Source: an uncultured Anaerolineae bacterium
Lineage (GTDB): Bacteria; Chloroflexota; Anaerolineae; J036; Brachytrichaceae
Length of the DNA stretch: 64,000 nucleotides
Assembly: GCA_937959265.1 (NCBI GenBank)
Contig: CALGMA010000020.1
Span: 62,001 to 126,000 of the forward strand
Direction: 5' to 3'
In this document: in pieces, positions 19,632 to 28,061 of the stretch
Layout of the letters: every line of letters begins with the position of its first letter
How positions within the stretch are numbered: the stretch's first letter is position 1
The notes under the pieces: model-generated
The model's input: the letters and a program-made list of their open reading frames with translations, nothing else
Database searches by the model: none
Told to the model about the DNA's origin: nothing
Position numbers and translations under genes: made by a program

Positions 19632-21260
19632 TCACCTGTTATCCTGGTTGGGGTCAAGCGAGCTAAAGTAGTCGCGCACGTAGTCGCGCATGTCGGGTGG
19701 CACCCGGCTGCTCTGCAGCGCTTCGTCGGCGGCCTTCGAGTAGTCGCCATAGACCTGTTCGTAGGGCACGCTGCTGCCGCCTCCCGGCGCGGTGGAGGTG
19801 TGTCCGCTGGGGTCGGGTGCAGCCTGGCTCTGCGCCTCGGGCAGCACGACCGGCCGGCCGTCGCTACCGATGCGCCGTGGCGCGTACACCGTATTGTCTG
19901 AGCCGAAATCGTCGCTCTTGTACGATTGGCTCATGCTGCTCGACCCGTCGTTGGCCATCGCGCCGCTCGCCGACGGATTGCCGGCCTCTCCCTGGCCAGG
20001 CATTTGCGCCTGGCCCTGGCCGGGTTGCTGGCCCTGCGCGCCGGCTGGGGTGTTCGCACCGGCTTGACCGGCCTGGTTCTGACCACGGCGTTGCGATTGT
20101 GACGTCTGCTGGGCGATGGCTTGACGAGCCGCTTCGGCCTGCGATTGAGCGCTGTCTAACGCTTGAGAAGCTTCGCGCGTTTGCTGGGCACGTTCGAGTG
20201 ATTGCGCTGCCTGTTCAAGCTGCTGTTGTGCCGCCGGGGTGTTGCCCTCGCGCATATTTTGGGCCGCTTCGCGCAGCCGCTGCGCCAGTTCGGGATCGCT
20301 GTTCTGCACGCTGCGGGCGAGCTGATCCAGTTGATTGGCAGCGCGCTGCATTTCCTCCTCGCTCAACGGCTGGCCGGTTTCGTTTGAATTCGTCAGGTTG
20401 CGCATCTCGTTGGCCGCGCGGTTGAAATCCTCGTTGGCCAACGCGTTGGACAACGCGTTCGTCAGCGCGTCGGGTGCGAGGCTCTCGCCGGCGCGCCGCA
20501 GATCTTCGGCCTGCTGTTGGGCGGCTTGGTCGTTCAACGCGTCGAGCTGCGACTGTGCCTCGTTGATCGCGGCCAGTGCTTCCTCCGGGGTGATGTTTGG
20601 GTCTTCCAGCTTGCGGCGCGCCTCGTCTAGCGCCTGGATAGCAGCCTGCTTTTGTGCATCGCTCAGCGCCGAGTGCTCGATCATCTGTTTGGCCTGCTCT
20701 AGTTGCTCGATCTGTTGTGCGATCGTCTGGCGCAGTTGCTCACGCTGAGCCAACACTTGCTGTTGCGGGTTGGGCAGGAGGATAGCGATGACCAAGGCGA
20801 TTAGGAAGACGAGCGAGACGATAGCGTCGCGTCGCGAGACGCACAGCGGCATGAGCTTGCGCGCGTCCACGCTTTCGATGACGCGATCAGCGTCCCGGCG
20901 CTGTATGTTGCGGATCAAATCGTTCCTGACGCTAAGGTTGCCTTCGCTGATCTCGAGTGCGGTGGAAGTCCGCTCCTGCAGGCCGAAGCGTTGATCGAAG
21001 GTGCGCGCCCACTGCATCGGTGGCGTGCGCGCATGCCGCAGCCATGGATAGACGAGCGCACCCATCAGGCCGGTGACGGCCAGCGCGATGGACAACCCGA
21101 TGAGCGTCGCCGTGCTCATGAGTGGGAACACGCGTGAAGCAAGGGCGATCAGCAGGGCGATGCCCAAGCCGCATGCCAGCCCGAAAAAGACCAGGCCGAC
21201 GCTGTGTTGCAGGCGCGCCCGACGCGACCACGCCCGGATACTTTCTTTCAGTTCATCCAT
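19632..21260 (-). CDS. Gln-rich coiled-coil membrane protein of unknown function
   Basis: About 542 residues. Two hydrophobic helices near the N-terminus (around residues 22-85 of the protein) and a third near residue 160 are followed by a long cytosolic or periplasmic helical region rich in Gln, Ala and Glu. That region has strong coiled-coil character and ends in a Gly/Ser/Gln/Pro-rich low-complexity tail. This layout resembles DUF4175-like proteins that accompany MoxR/BatA gene sets, but no MoxR or VWA gene is here. I chose the ATG at 21260, which has a GAGG motif just upstream; a GTG at 21314 would add 18 residues. It is downstream of the YbaN-like gene, probably in one transcript. Confidence 0.65.
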   Translation of the reverse strand: MDELKESIRAWSRRARLQHSVGLVFFGLACGLGIALLIALASRVFPLMSTATLIGLSIALAVTGLMGALVYPWLRHARTPPMQWARTFDQRFGLQERTSTALEISEGNLSVRNDLIRNIQRRDADRVIESVDARKLMPLCVSRRDAIVSLVFLIALVIAILLPNPQQQVLAQREQLRQTIAQQIEQLEQAKQMIEHSALSDAQKQAAIQALDEARRKLEDPNITPEEALAAINEAQSQLDALNDQAAQQQAEDLRRAGESLAPDALTNALSNALANEDFNRAANEMRNLTNSNETGQPLSEEEMQRAANQLDQLARSVQNSDPELAQRLREAAQNMREGNTPAAQQQLEQAAQSLERAQQTREASQALDSAQSQAEAARQAIAQQTSQSQRRGQNQAGQAGANTPAGAQGQQPGQGQAQMPGQGEAGNPSASGAMANDGSSSMSQSYKSDDFGSDNTVYAPRRIGSDGRPVVLPEAQSQAAPDPSGHTSTAPGGGSSVPYEQVYGDYSKAADEALQSSRVPPDMRDYVRDYFSSLDPNQDNR

Positions 21261-21315
21261 CGTCCTCGCCGGCGCATCAACGCGGTGGCGATATCCTCCT
21301 TCATCATCCCACACT

Positions 21316-21732
21316 TCATCTGCTGCGCTGCTCGCCGGTGCCGCTCAGCCATTCGATGCACCGGCGTGCCCATACGAATGGCCGCTCTTGACGTGCCCCT
21401 AGCAGACTCATCACGCTTCTGATGACGTGGTTGTGACTTACCCAGTTCCGCACACGCGCCGAACTGCGGGCGAAGCAGAAAAGTGCGACCAGCGCGAATG
21501 GCCACACCGGCATGATCGGCGTAATCGCGCCGATGCCGGCCAGGCCCAGCGCACCGAATCCGGCGAAGACCACCAGCGTGCGCTTGACGGGATGCGTGAC
21601 CGGCGTGATGTAAATCGGCTGGTGGTTCGCCGGGTCGGTGTGATGCTTGATCTCGCGCATCAGCTCGCCGAAGAGCTGTTCGATCGGATGTTGCTTTCTG
21701 GTAACTCGCTTGCGATCCTCGCTCATCTTCAT
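21316..21732 (-). CDS. YbaN/DUF454-like membrane protein
   Basis: About 138 residues with two hydrophobic helices around the sequence ITPIMPVWPFALVALFCFARSS. This is the conserved core of the YbaN/DUF454 family (PxxPxxPF...CFARSS). The start is uncertain. The open frame runs upstream to 22008, but that part overlaps the well-supported gene at 21789-22448, so I use the ATG at 21732. An internal ATG at 21726 is equally possible. Function of the family is unknown. It precedes the Gln-rich protein. Confidence 0.65.
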   Translation of the reverse strand: MKMSEDRKRVTRKQHPIEQLFGELMREIKHHTDPANHQPIYITPVTHPVKRTLVVFAGFGALGLAGIGAITPIMPVWPFALVALFCFARSSARVRNWVSHNHVIRSVMSLLGARQERPFVWARRCIEWLSGTGEQRSR

Positions 21733-21788
21733 CCAAACACTCGCACGTTCCTGTGAACGTCTGCTGAGAGAACGCTTGGCCGCTCTAC

Positions 21789-22448
21789 TTAGCTTAGCAA
21801 GTCGGGATGAGAATCCGGTGAGAGTGGGAAGGTGCGCACGGCCATCCAGCATTGTCCGTCGCGGTAGTCGTAGTACTTCGTGCGCAGCAGGGTCAGGCGC
21901 GACGATGCCAGCCCACCGGTCAGCAACGCATTGTGCAGCCGGATCGAGCGATAGTAATGCGGTGATAGCTCGCTCACTGCTGCTGTATGGCGTGGGCTGG
22001 TTCGCCAATGCTCGATGCCCTCCATGCTGCGCATCATGACCAGGTTAGCCCAGTTGCCATCGGGCAGTTGCATAGAGCTGTAGCTGAGCAGGTAAGGCTG
22101 ATCGGTCAGTTCGACGATGAGCGCGTCGTCTACTTCCTCCATCTCCTGCACGAATGATGGAGCGAGGGCGGCGCGCTTCTGACCACAGAAGCCCACCACA
22201 GCCAGTGCTTGGGCGTCCAGGAGCGTGGTGCGATCGGTGACGATGATGCGGTGCTGGCGTCTGTCCGGCTCGCGCAGGTAGAGGTGGCTGCCGGCGGCCA
22301 ATCCGGCGTTGTCTTGTATGATCCGATGCAGGCGTCCGCACATGTATTCCAGCGTGGCCAGGTCGCGCCAACTGTGCTCGGGATCGCTGAACGGGCGATC
22401 GGGGATATGTTCGGCTGGGTCGAGGTGAATGAAACGGTCGAGTGACAT
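21789..22448 (-). CDS. hypothetical protein with alpha/beta-barrel-like middle
   Basis: A 219-residue soluble protein starting MSLDRFIHLDPAEH. The middle (IEHWRTSPRHTAAVSELSPHYYRSIRLHN) has the pattern of a dimeric alpha/beta barrel of the antibiotic-monooxygenase, IsdG or chlorite-dismutase type, but I cannot name a specific family. No catalytic residue can be assigned. It is divergent from the FAD-dependent oxidoreductase at 22509, with a 60-bp shared upstream gap. An upstream in-frame start at 22601 would overlap that gene and is not credible. Confidence 0.55.
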   Translation of the reverse strand: MSLDRFIHLDPAEHIPDRPFSDPEHSWRDLATLEYMCGRLHRIIQDNAGLAAGSHLYLREPDRRQHRIIVTDRTTLLDAQALAVVGFCGQKRAALAPSFVQEMEEVDDALIVELTDQPYLLSYSSMQLPDGNWANLVMMRSMEGIEHWRTSPRHTAAVSELSPHYYRSIRLHNALLTGGLASSRLTLLRTKYYDYRDGQCWMAVRTFPLSPDSHPDLLS

Positions 22449-22508
22449 GGTGCGATTTGAAGTGAGAATGTTTTGACTGCTCCTCGTGTTCGGAAAATAA
22501 TCTCGCAC

Positions 22509-25025
22509 ATGGAATATCCATCGCGAGTAAGACTCGTCATCGTTGGCGCCGGCATTGTGGGCAGCAGCGCGGCATACCATCTCACCCGGCTGGGCTGGCA
22601 CGACATCCTAATTTTGGACAAAGGTGACTTTTTTGAAAACCCCGGTTCCACCTCCCATGCGCCGGGCGGCGTCGTTGGGCTCAGCCACTCCAGGCTGCTC
22701 ACCCAGATGGCGCAATACTCGAGCGATCTGTATCGTCGCCTCAAACCCTGGTCCCCGAATCGCAACAGCTTCAACGCAGTGGGCGGCCTGGAGATCGCGA
22801 TCTCGCAGCGCCGCCTGAACGACCTGAAGCGGCTGCACGCCGAGGGCAAGAGCTTTGGCGCCGAGTCGCATTTGCTCTCGCCGCACGAGGCCGCCGCAAA
22901 GCTGCCGCTGCTCGACCCGCAACGCATCGCCGGCGCATTGTTCGTGCCCAAGAGCGCCATCATCGCCGGCACGCACGTAAACGGCGCGCTGCAGCGCGAT
23001 GCCGCTGCGACTGGCGGCGCTACGTTCATCGGCCATACCGAGGTGTTGGACATCGAGGTGATGGATGGCCGGGTCGTCGCCGTCCGCACCAACAATCCTG
23101 AGCTGCCGCGCATCGCATGCGAGGCAGTGTTGTTGTGCACCAACATCTGGGGGCCCGTGCTGGGTGACAAGCTCGGCGTGCCGCTCCCGCTGTTGGCGTT
23201 TGAACACCAGTATGTGGTGACCACGCCGGTAGACGCACTGGCGCAGTTCGACCCAAACAACAAGGATCACGAGATTGTCTTCCCCACGGCCCGCGAGCTA
23301 GACTCGGCAATCTATTTCCGCCAGCACTGGAACTGCTACGGCGTGGGCAGCTATTGGCACACGCCCCGGCCGGTGCGTGCTCAAGATGTGGGCGATAGCG
23401 CGCTGCGTCCATTCACGCCGGAGGATTTCAAGAACGCGTGGGCGCAGGTGACGACGCTGCTGCCGGCGTTGTGTAAAGCGCAACTTTCGCGCGCGTTCAA
23501 CGGTATGTTTGCCTTTCCTGTGGATGGCATGCCGATCATGGGCGAGGCGAACGTGCGTGGCCTGTGGACCGCGGTTGGCTCGTGGATCACCCACGCCGGC
23601 GGGGTGGGTAAGTCCATCGCAGAGTGGATGACGTACGGTGAAGGCGCGACTGAATGGGATATGCGGCAGGTGCATCTACACCGCTTCCATCGCTTCCAAT
23701 CTACACGTGCCTATATTGATGCGATTTGCAACAAGAACTATGCTGAGTTGTACCACATCGTTCATCCACGCCAGCCGCTCTCGAAGCCGCGCAATATCCG
23801 GCTATCTCCCTTTCATGCGCGTTGGCAGGCACTGGGCGCGGTCTTCGCGCCGTTCGCCGGCCTGGAGCTACCGAACTGGTGCGAAGAGAATGCGCGCCTG
23901 CTGGAAAGGTATGACGCGTGTATTCCGGAGCGAACGGGTTGGGCTGCAGAGCACTGGTCGCGCATCCAGGGCGCTGAGCATCTGGCGACGCGTGAGGGGG
24001 TGGCGCTCTTCGACCTCACCGGCCTTTCGATCTTCGAGGTGAGCGGCAAGAGTGCGTTGGCGTTCGTGAATTGGTTGTGCAGCAACCAGATGAATGTGTT
24101 GCCCGGTCGTGTGGTCTATACCTGCTGGCTCACGCCGGTCGGCGGCGTGCGGCGCGATTTGGCAGTCGTGCGCTTGCGCGAAGACTGTTTCTGGATGTTC
24201 GTGGGCGAGGGCACGCGGCCGCAAGACTGGGACTGGGTAGTGCGACAGTGGGAACGCGCCTGCGAGATGTCGGGCGACTTTGCCGCGGTCGAGCTGAGTG
24301 ACCTCTCGGACGTCTATGCTGCGCTCGGCCTGTGGGGTCCGAGCGCGCGCCAGGTGTTGTGCAAGGTGACGCACGCGGACGTGAGTAATGCGGCCTTCCC
24401 ATATTTCACTGGCCGTTGGATTGAGATCGGCTATGCGCCGGTATTGGCGCTGCGTGTGTCATATGCCGGCGAGCTAGGTTGGGAGCTGCACATGCCGGTG
24501 GATCAAGCGCTGCAGGTCTGGGATGCGCTGTGGGAGGCCGGCCAGTCCGAAGGCATCATCGGCGCGGGTATGGGCGCGTTTGACTCGCTGCGCTTGGAGA
24601 AAGGTTACCGGCTGTGGGGCGCCGATGTAGATGCTGAGCGCATACCATACGAAGCCGGCCTGGGCTGGACGGTGAAGCTGGACAAGCCGGCGTTCGTCGG
24701 TCGCGAGGCGTGCTTGAAGTTCAAGGCGAACGGTGCGCCGGGCCGGATGTTGCGCTGCTTGACTTTGGACGATCCATCGGCAGCGGTGATGGGCATGGAG
24801 CCGATCTTCTCCTCCGCGGCGCTGTCCGGCAGCCGTGCCGTTGGCTACGTGACCAGCACCAACTATGGCTACAGCGTGGGCAAGCACATCGCCTATGGCT
24901 ACTTGCCGGCAGCGCATGCGGCGATCGGCTCGAAGGTCACGATCGAGTACTTCGGCGAACGGCTGCCGGCAACGGTGAGCGACGACCCGCAATTCGATCC
25001 GGCGATGATGCGGCTGAAAGCGTGA
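22509..25025 (+). CDS. dimethylglycine/sarcosine dehydrogenase-like flavoprotein with aminomethyltransferase domain
   Basis: An 838-residue fusion of an N-terminal FAD-binding DAO domain (VIVGAGIVGSSAAYHLTRLG) and a C-terminal GcvT-type tetrahydrofolate-binding aminomethyltransferase half (about residues 430-838). The GSTSHAPGG motif of the dimethylglycine-dehydrogenase family is near residue 45. Relatives oxidatively demethylate N-methyl amino acids and pass the one-carbon unit to THF. The substrate here is unknown. I chose the ATG at 22509 over a TTG at 22473. It is followed 8 bp later by the promoter of the GntR gene, so it may belong to the same regulatory neighbourhood. Confidence 0.85.
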   Translation: MEYPSRVRLVIVGAGIVGSSAAYHLTRLGWHDILILDKGDFFENPGSTSHAPGGVVGLSHSRLLTQMAQYSSDLYRRLKPWSPNRNSFNAVGGLEIAISQRRLNDLKRLHAEGKSFGAESHLLSPHEAAAKLPLLDPQRIAGALFVPKSAIIAGTHVNGALQRDAAATGGATFIGHTEVLDIEVMDGRVVAVRTNNPELPRIACEAVLLCTNIWGPVLGDKLGVPLPLLAFEHQYVVTTPVDALAQFDPNNKDHEIVFPTARELDSAIYFRQHWNCYGVGSYWHTPRPVRAQDVGDSALRPFTPEDFKNAWAQVTTLLPALCKAQLSRAFNGMFAFPVDGMPIMGEANVRGLWTAVGSWITHAGGVGKSIAEWMTYGEGATEWDMRQVHLHRFHRFQSTRAYIDAICNKNYAELYHIVHPRQPLSKPRNIRLSPFHARWQALGAVFAPFAGLELPNWCEENARLLERYDACIPERTGWAAEHWSRIQGAEHLATREGVALFDLTGLSIFEVSGKSALAFVNWLCSNQMNVLPGRVVYTCWLTPVGGVRRDLAVVRLREDCFWMFVGEGTRPQDWDWVVRQWERACEMSGDFAAVELSDLSDVYAALGLWGPSARQVLCKVTHADVSNAAFPYFTGRWIEIGYAPVLALRVSYAGELGWELHMPVDQALQVWDALWEAGQSEGIIGAGMGAFDSLRLEKGYRLWGADVDAERIPYEAGLGWTVKLDKPAFVGREACLKFKANGAPGRMLRCLTLDDPSAAVMGMEPIFSSAALSGSRAVGYVTSTNYGYSVGKHIAYGYLPAAHAAIGSKVTIEYFGERLPATVSDDPQFDPAMMRLKA

Positions 25026-25033
25026 AGTGGCGC

Positions 25034-25062
25034 TTGACAGCTCAAGTTCGTCATTGTAGTAT
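25034..25062 (+). promoter_or_regulatory. sigma-70-type promoter of the GntR gene
   Basis: A perfect TTGACA hexamer at 25034-25039, a 17-base spacer, and TAGTAT at 25057-25062. This predicts transcription starting near 25069, which in turn argues that translation starts at the ATG at 25088 and not at 25067. It is the best-looking promoter noticed in the window and heads the long catabolic gene block. Confidence 0.7.
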
Positions 25063-25081
25063 TGTCATGACATTACAACAA
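25054..25081. promoter_or_regulatory. 28-bp palindromic operator over the GntR promoter
   Basis: Two 14-base arms, TTGTAGTATTGTCA and TGACATTACAACAA, match as an inverted repeat at 12 of 14 positions, around a perfect TGTCATGACA core. It covers the -10 box and predicted transcription start. This is the position and symmetry expected of an operator for the dimeric GntR protein encoded directly downstream, so autorepression with effector release is likely. Confidence 0.65.
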
Positions 25082-25087
25082 AGTGAC

Positions 25088-25813
25088 ATGGTGATCGATC
25101 GCAATTCCCCTGTTCCGCTCTACTACCAGCTCAAGCAGCAGATGCTGGAGAAGATCGAGAAGGGCGAATGGAAGCCCGGCGACAGCGTGCCGACCGAGCA
25201 GGAGCTACAGCAGAGCTACAACCTCAGCCGGACGACCGTGCGTCAGGCGCTGGCCGAGATGGTGATGGAGGGCCGGCTGACCCGCCAGCGCGGGCGGGGC
25301 ACCTACGTCGCCCAGCCCAAGTTCCAACACGACCCGCTGCGCCATCGCGGGATTGGGCAGTATTTGCTGGAGCAGGGGCTGACGCCCGGCTGGAAGGTGC
25401 TTGACGAGCGTCACATCGCTGCGCCGGCTGAAATTGCCGCCTCGCTCTACCTGCCGCGCAACGCGCGCGTGTACTGCTTGCAGCGCTTACGCTTGGCCAG
25501 CGAAGAGCCGATCGGTTACCTGGTCTCGTATGTGCCCGAGGCGCTGGCCGAGGCGATTGACCGCAGCGCGCTGGACAAAGGCGGCTCGACCGACTACCTC
25601 AAGCGCCTGCCGCAGATGGGCGATTACTGCGTTGAGCGCTCCATCGAAGCAGTCGCGGCTGGCGAGCCGGAGTCCAAGCTGCTGCGCGTCAAGCGCGGCA
25701 CGCCGATGCTGTCCATCGAGCGGCTGATCTTGGCGCGCGATGGCATGCCGATTGAATTTTTGAGGGCGCGCTATCGCGGCGACCGCATGAAATACCAAAT
25801 CAATTGCTCATGA
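25088..25813 (+). CDS. GntR-family (HutC-type) transcriptional regulator
   Basis: A 241-residue regulator. The N-terminal winged helix is clear (PLYYQLKQQMLEKIEKGEWK then the LSRTTVRQALAEM recognition helix and RGRGTYVA), and the C-terminal half is the UTRA effector-binding domain typical of HutC-type members (ending RARYRGDRMKYQI). I chose the ATG at 25088 because the predicted transcript starts near 25069; an ATG at 25067 lies inside the operator. The stop overlaps the next gene by ATGA. It probably controls the operon that follows, with a pathway intermediate as effector. Confidence 0.88.
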   Translation: MVIDRNSPVPLYYQLKQQMLEKIEKGEWKPGDSVPTEQELQQSYNLSRTTVRQALAEMVMEGRLTRQRGRGTYVAQPKFQHDPLRHRGIGQYLLEQGLTPGWKVLDERHIAAPAEIAASLYLPRNARVYCLQRLRLASEEPIGYLVSYVPEALAEAIDRSALDKGGSTDYLKRLPQMGDYCVERSIEAVAAGEPESKLLRVKRGTPMLSIERLILARDGMPIEFLRARYRGDRMKYQINCS

Positions 25814-26289
25814 ATCGGACGGCTAATGCGCAGCTTGTAAACATGACCATGCGAGACTACGGCACACCGCAACTCAAGCCCTATCAGTGCTTCATGGGGC
25901 GTTGGGAGGGCTTGTGCAAGACCTTCGGCCCGGACGGCGTGTTCATCGAGTCCACCGCCGTGCACATGGACGTGTACTGGACAGCCGAGGACACATGGCA
26001 TCTGCACGAGGATTTCGAGAACCTCTACGGCATCGGCCGGCAGGTGTATGACAGCGACTTCCGCGTTGTGGGCAAGAACTGCTATGCGGAGAACGATCTG
26101 ATCAAAGTCGTCGGCACCGAGCTTACGCCCTACAACTACAACTTCATCATTGATAGCGCCGTCACCCAGTCCATCGTCTTCAACAACCATTACTTCCTCG
26201 ACCCCAACACGCGCCGGATCATCACGCACAAAATGCGCGACGGCAAGACAACCGTCTTCCAGATACAGGATTTCGTCCGAGTCGGCTAG
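25810..26289 (+). CDS. calycin-like (DUF3598-like) single-domain protein
   Basis: A 159-residue soluble protein with a beta-rich pattern. Its opening RWEGLCKTFGPDG shows W-x6-F-x3-G, a signature shared with the proteins at 27177, 28062 and 32962, so the four look like paralogs. The fold resembles DUF3598/CpcS-type calycins, which bind hydrophobic or bilin ligands. The family assignment is from pattern memory. The start overlaps the GntR stop (ATGA); an internal ATG at 25843 is an alternative. No catalytic residue can be named. A ligand-binding or chaperone role in the operon is inferred. Confidence 0.6.
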   Translation: MNRTANAQLVNMTMRDYGTPQLKPYQCFMGRWEGLCKTFGPDGVFIESTAVHMDVYWTAEDTWHLHEDFENLYGIGRQVYDSDFRVVGKNCYAENDLIKVVGTELTPYNYNFIIDSAVTQSIVFNNHYFLDPNTRRIITHKMRDGKTTVFQIQDFVRVG

Positions 26290-26312
26290 GCCAAAGTCTG
26301 TCAACGCAAGCC

Positions 26313-27125
26313 ATGATCGTCCAGTCTGCTCCCCTCGGTTCGCCGCACTTCGTGATCACCCAGGTGGATCACGCGCGGTTCAGCGGGCAATTTGCGCGCG
26401 CGTTTGGCAATTCGCGATTCGCCGCGCCGCAGCCGCATGAACTGATGGCCTATGTGACGGCGCATCACGACGAGGGGTGGGCTGCGGTGGACGCTGCGCC
26501 GAAGCACGACCCGCGCACCGGTCTGCCTTATCACCTGACGCAAACGCCGATGCCCGACCTGCTGCGCACCGGCGCCGGCTCGCCCGATTTCAACCAGCGT
26601 CATCATCCCTTCTGCGGGCTGCTCTCCTCGATGCATACCTACGGCCTATATCACGGCCGATATGGCCTGAGCGACAAAATCGTTATCAACATGGTGCCGC
26701 CGGAATATCAAGCAGACGCGCGGCGCATGTTGCAGGGTGAGCTGGAGCGCCAAGCATCGCTGAAGGCGCAACTCCGCAGCCATCCCGAGACGGCTAAGTG
26801 GGCGAGCGACGCATTCCTGTTCCGTTGCTACAAGCTGTTGCAGTTCTTCGACATGCTCGCCCTCTATTTCAACACGACTCATGTCACCCAGCGATTACCG
26901 GCGACGCTGACGCATGTGCCGGCCGGTCCGAATGACGACGTAGACATCACGATCACGCCCGTCGGCGATGCCTACGCGCTCTCGCCTTTTCCGTTTGCCG
27001 AGAGCGGCATGACCTTCTGGTGCGAGGGGCGCTATCTCAGCCCACGCGCCGAAGAGACCGATTGGGGTGCCGTGATGCGCGAGACGCCATGCGAGCGCGA
27101 AACGGTGAAATTGATCGCGCAGTGA
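26313..27125 (+). CDS. DUF3891-like protein
   Basis: A 270-residue soluble protein resembling DUF3891. It has several His/Asp-rich spots (VTAHHDEGW, NQRHHPFCG, MHTYGLYHGRYG) that resemble a metal-dependent HD-like active site. Family function is unknown. It is 23 bp after the calycin-like gene and inside the one-direction catabolic block. Enzymatic rather than structural function is suggested by the conserved His clusters, but no reaction can be stated. Confidence 0.6.
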   Translation: MIVQSAPLGSPHFVITQVDHARFSGQFARAFGNSRFAAPQPHELMAYVTAHHDEGWAAVDAAPKHDPRTGLPYHLTQTPMPDLLRTGAGSPDFNQRHHPFCGLLSSMHTYGLYHGRYGLSDKIVINMVPPEYQADARRMLQGELERQASLKAQLRSHPETAKWASDAFLFRCYKLLQFFDMLALYFNTTHVTQRLPATLTHVPAGPNDDVDITITPVGDAYALSPFPFAESGMTFWCEGRYLSPRAEETDWGAVMRETPCERETVKLIAQ

Positions 27126-27176
27126 AGCAGGATACAAGAAGCTAAGCAGGAAGCGCAAAGCTAAGCGCTTGAACCG

Positions 27177-28058
27177 ATGACGCTTTCACTCTTCGGCCAG
27201 TGGATTGGCAACGCCGAGGTGTTCGCCGGCGATGGCCGCTTCGTTGGGAACGGCATGGACATGCGTCGCGTCCAGCAGGTGGACGATTGCCGTGCGCGCA
27301 TTGATGTCGCGTTCATCGGCCCGTTTAAGGTCAGCGGCCACTACTTCATCCGCGACCGCGGCGATCATCGCATTTACGAGGGGCCGGTCAACGTCGGCTA
27401 TGCCGAGACGCTGTGTGAGGGCGTGGTGGATGCGCATGCCTACTGGCCGGCGCTGGGTCTGAGCCAGCGCTTCATGCTGGCCGTGTTGCCCGACGGCGAT
27501 ACCCAGGCGTCCCTTGCCCTGATGTCGCGCGGCGATCAACTGGTCTATGTCGTGGTCGGCCAGAACCGGCGCGTGGTTGGCGAGGCGGGATTGCCGGAGC
27601 TGGTGTGCGGCACGTCGCTTGACCTGGCCGATGACCCCACGGCTGGCCGCTCGGTGATGCTCCTGCATCGCCAAGGCGCTTGGCAGGGAGAGCTGATTGC
27701 ATTGGATGCGCAGCGTCGCCTGACCGGACGGGTGGCCTATTGTGAATCGTTCTTCGCCGATGGCCGCGTCGTGATGGAGGGTGGGCGTTTCGACCCGACG
27801 CGCCGTGAGTTCTGCCTGAAAACCAACGGCTGGCAGGCCTGGACGACGCCTGATTGTGAGGTCGCCGGCAGTTGCGGCCTGGCCGGCGGACGCGCTTCTC
27901 ACGGCTATTTCCATCATCTGCCGGTTCAGTTGCGCGTCTGGCGCCGCGAAGTCGTCACGCTCGACGGGACGCGCAAGGTGTTGCTGCAGCATTGGTATCG
28001 CGGCGGGGAGCGCATCGGCAGCGAGTTCGGCGTGCTCGCGTTCAGCCCTGGAGGATGA
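27177..28058 (+). CDS. two-domain calycin-like protein
   Basis: A 293-residue soluble protein. The N-terminal domain opens QWIGNAEVFAGDG (W-x6-F-x3-G), and a Y-x-GP-xx-VG motif (IYEGPVNVG) follows near residue 65. A second domain begins about residue 165 (AWQGELIALDAQ). The same two motifs in the same order are in the proteins at 28062 and 32962, so this is a tandem-duplicated member of the local paralog set. It ends three bases before the next calycin-like gene. A hydrophobic-ligand carrier role is inferred from fold type only. Confidence 0.6.
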   Translation: MTLSLFGQWIGNAEVFAGDGRFVGNGMDMRRVQQVDDCRARIDVAFIGPFKVSGHYFIRDRGDHRIYEGPVNVGYAETLCEGVVDAHAYWPALGLSQRFMLAVLPDGDTQASLALMSRGDQLVYVVVGQNRRVVGEAGLPELVCGTSLDLADDPTAGRSVMLLHRQGAWQGELIALDAQRRLTGRVAYCESFFADGRVVMEGGRFDPTRREFCLKTNGWQAWTTPDCEVAGSCGLAGGRASHGYFHHLPVQLRVWRREVVTLDGTRKVLLQHWYRGGERIGSEFGVLAFSPGG

Positions 28059-28061
28059 GCG

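Noticed and set aside
21733..22008. N-terminal 92-codon extension of the YbaN-like gene
   Set aside because: It overlaps the better-supported gene at 21789-22448 in another frame and has no homologous character.
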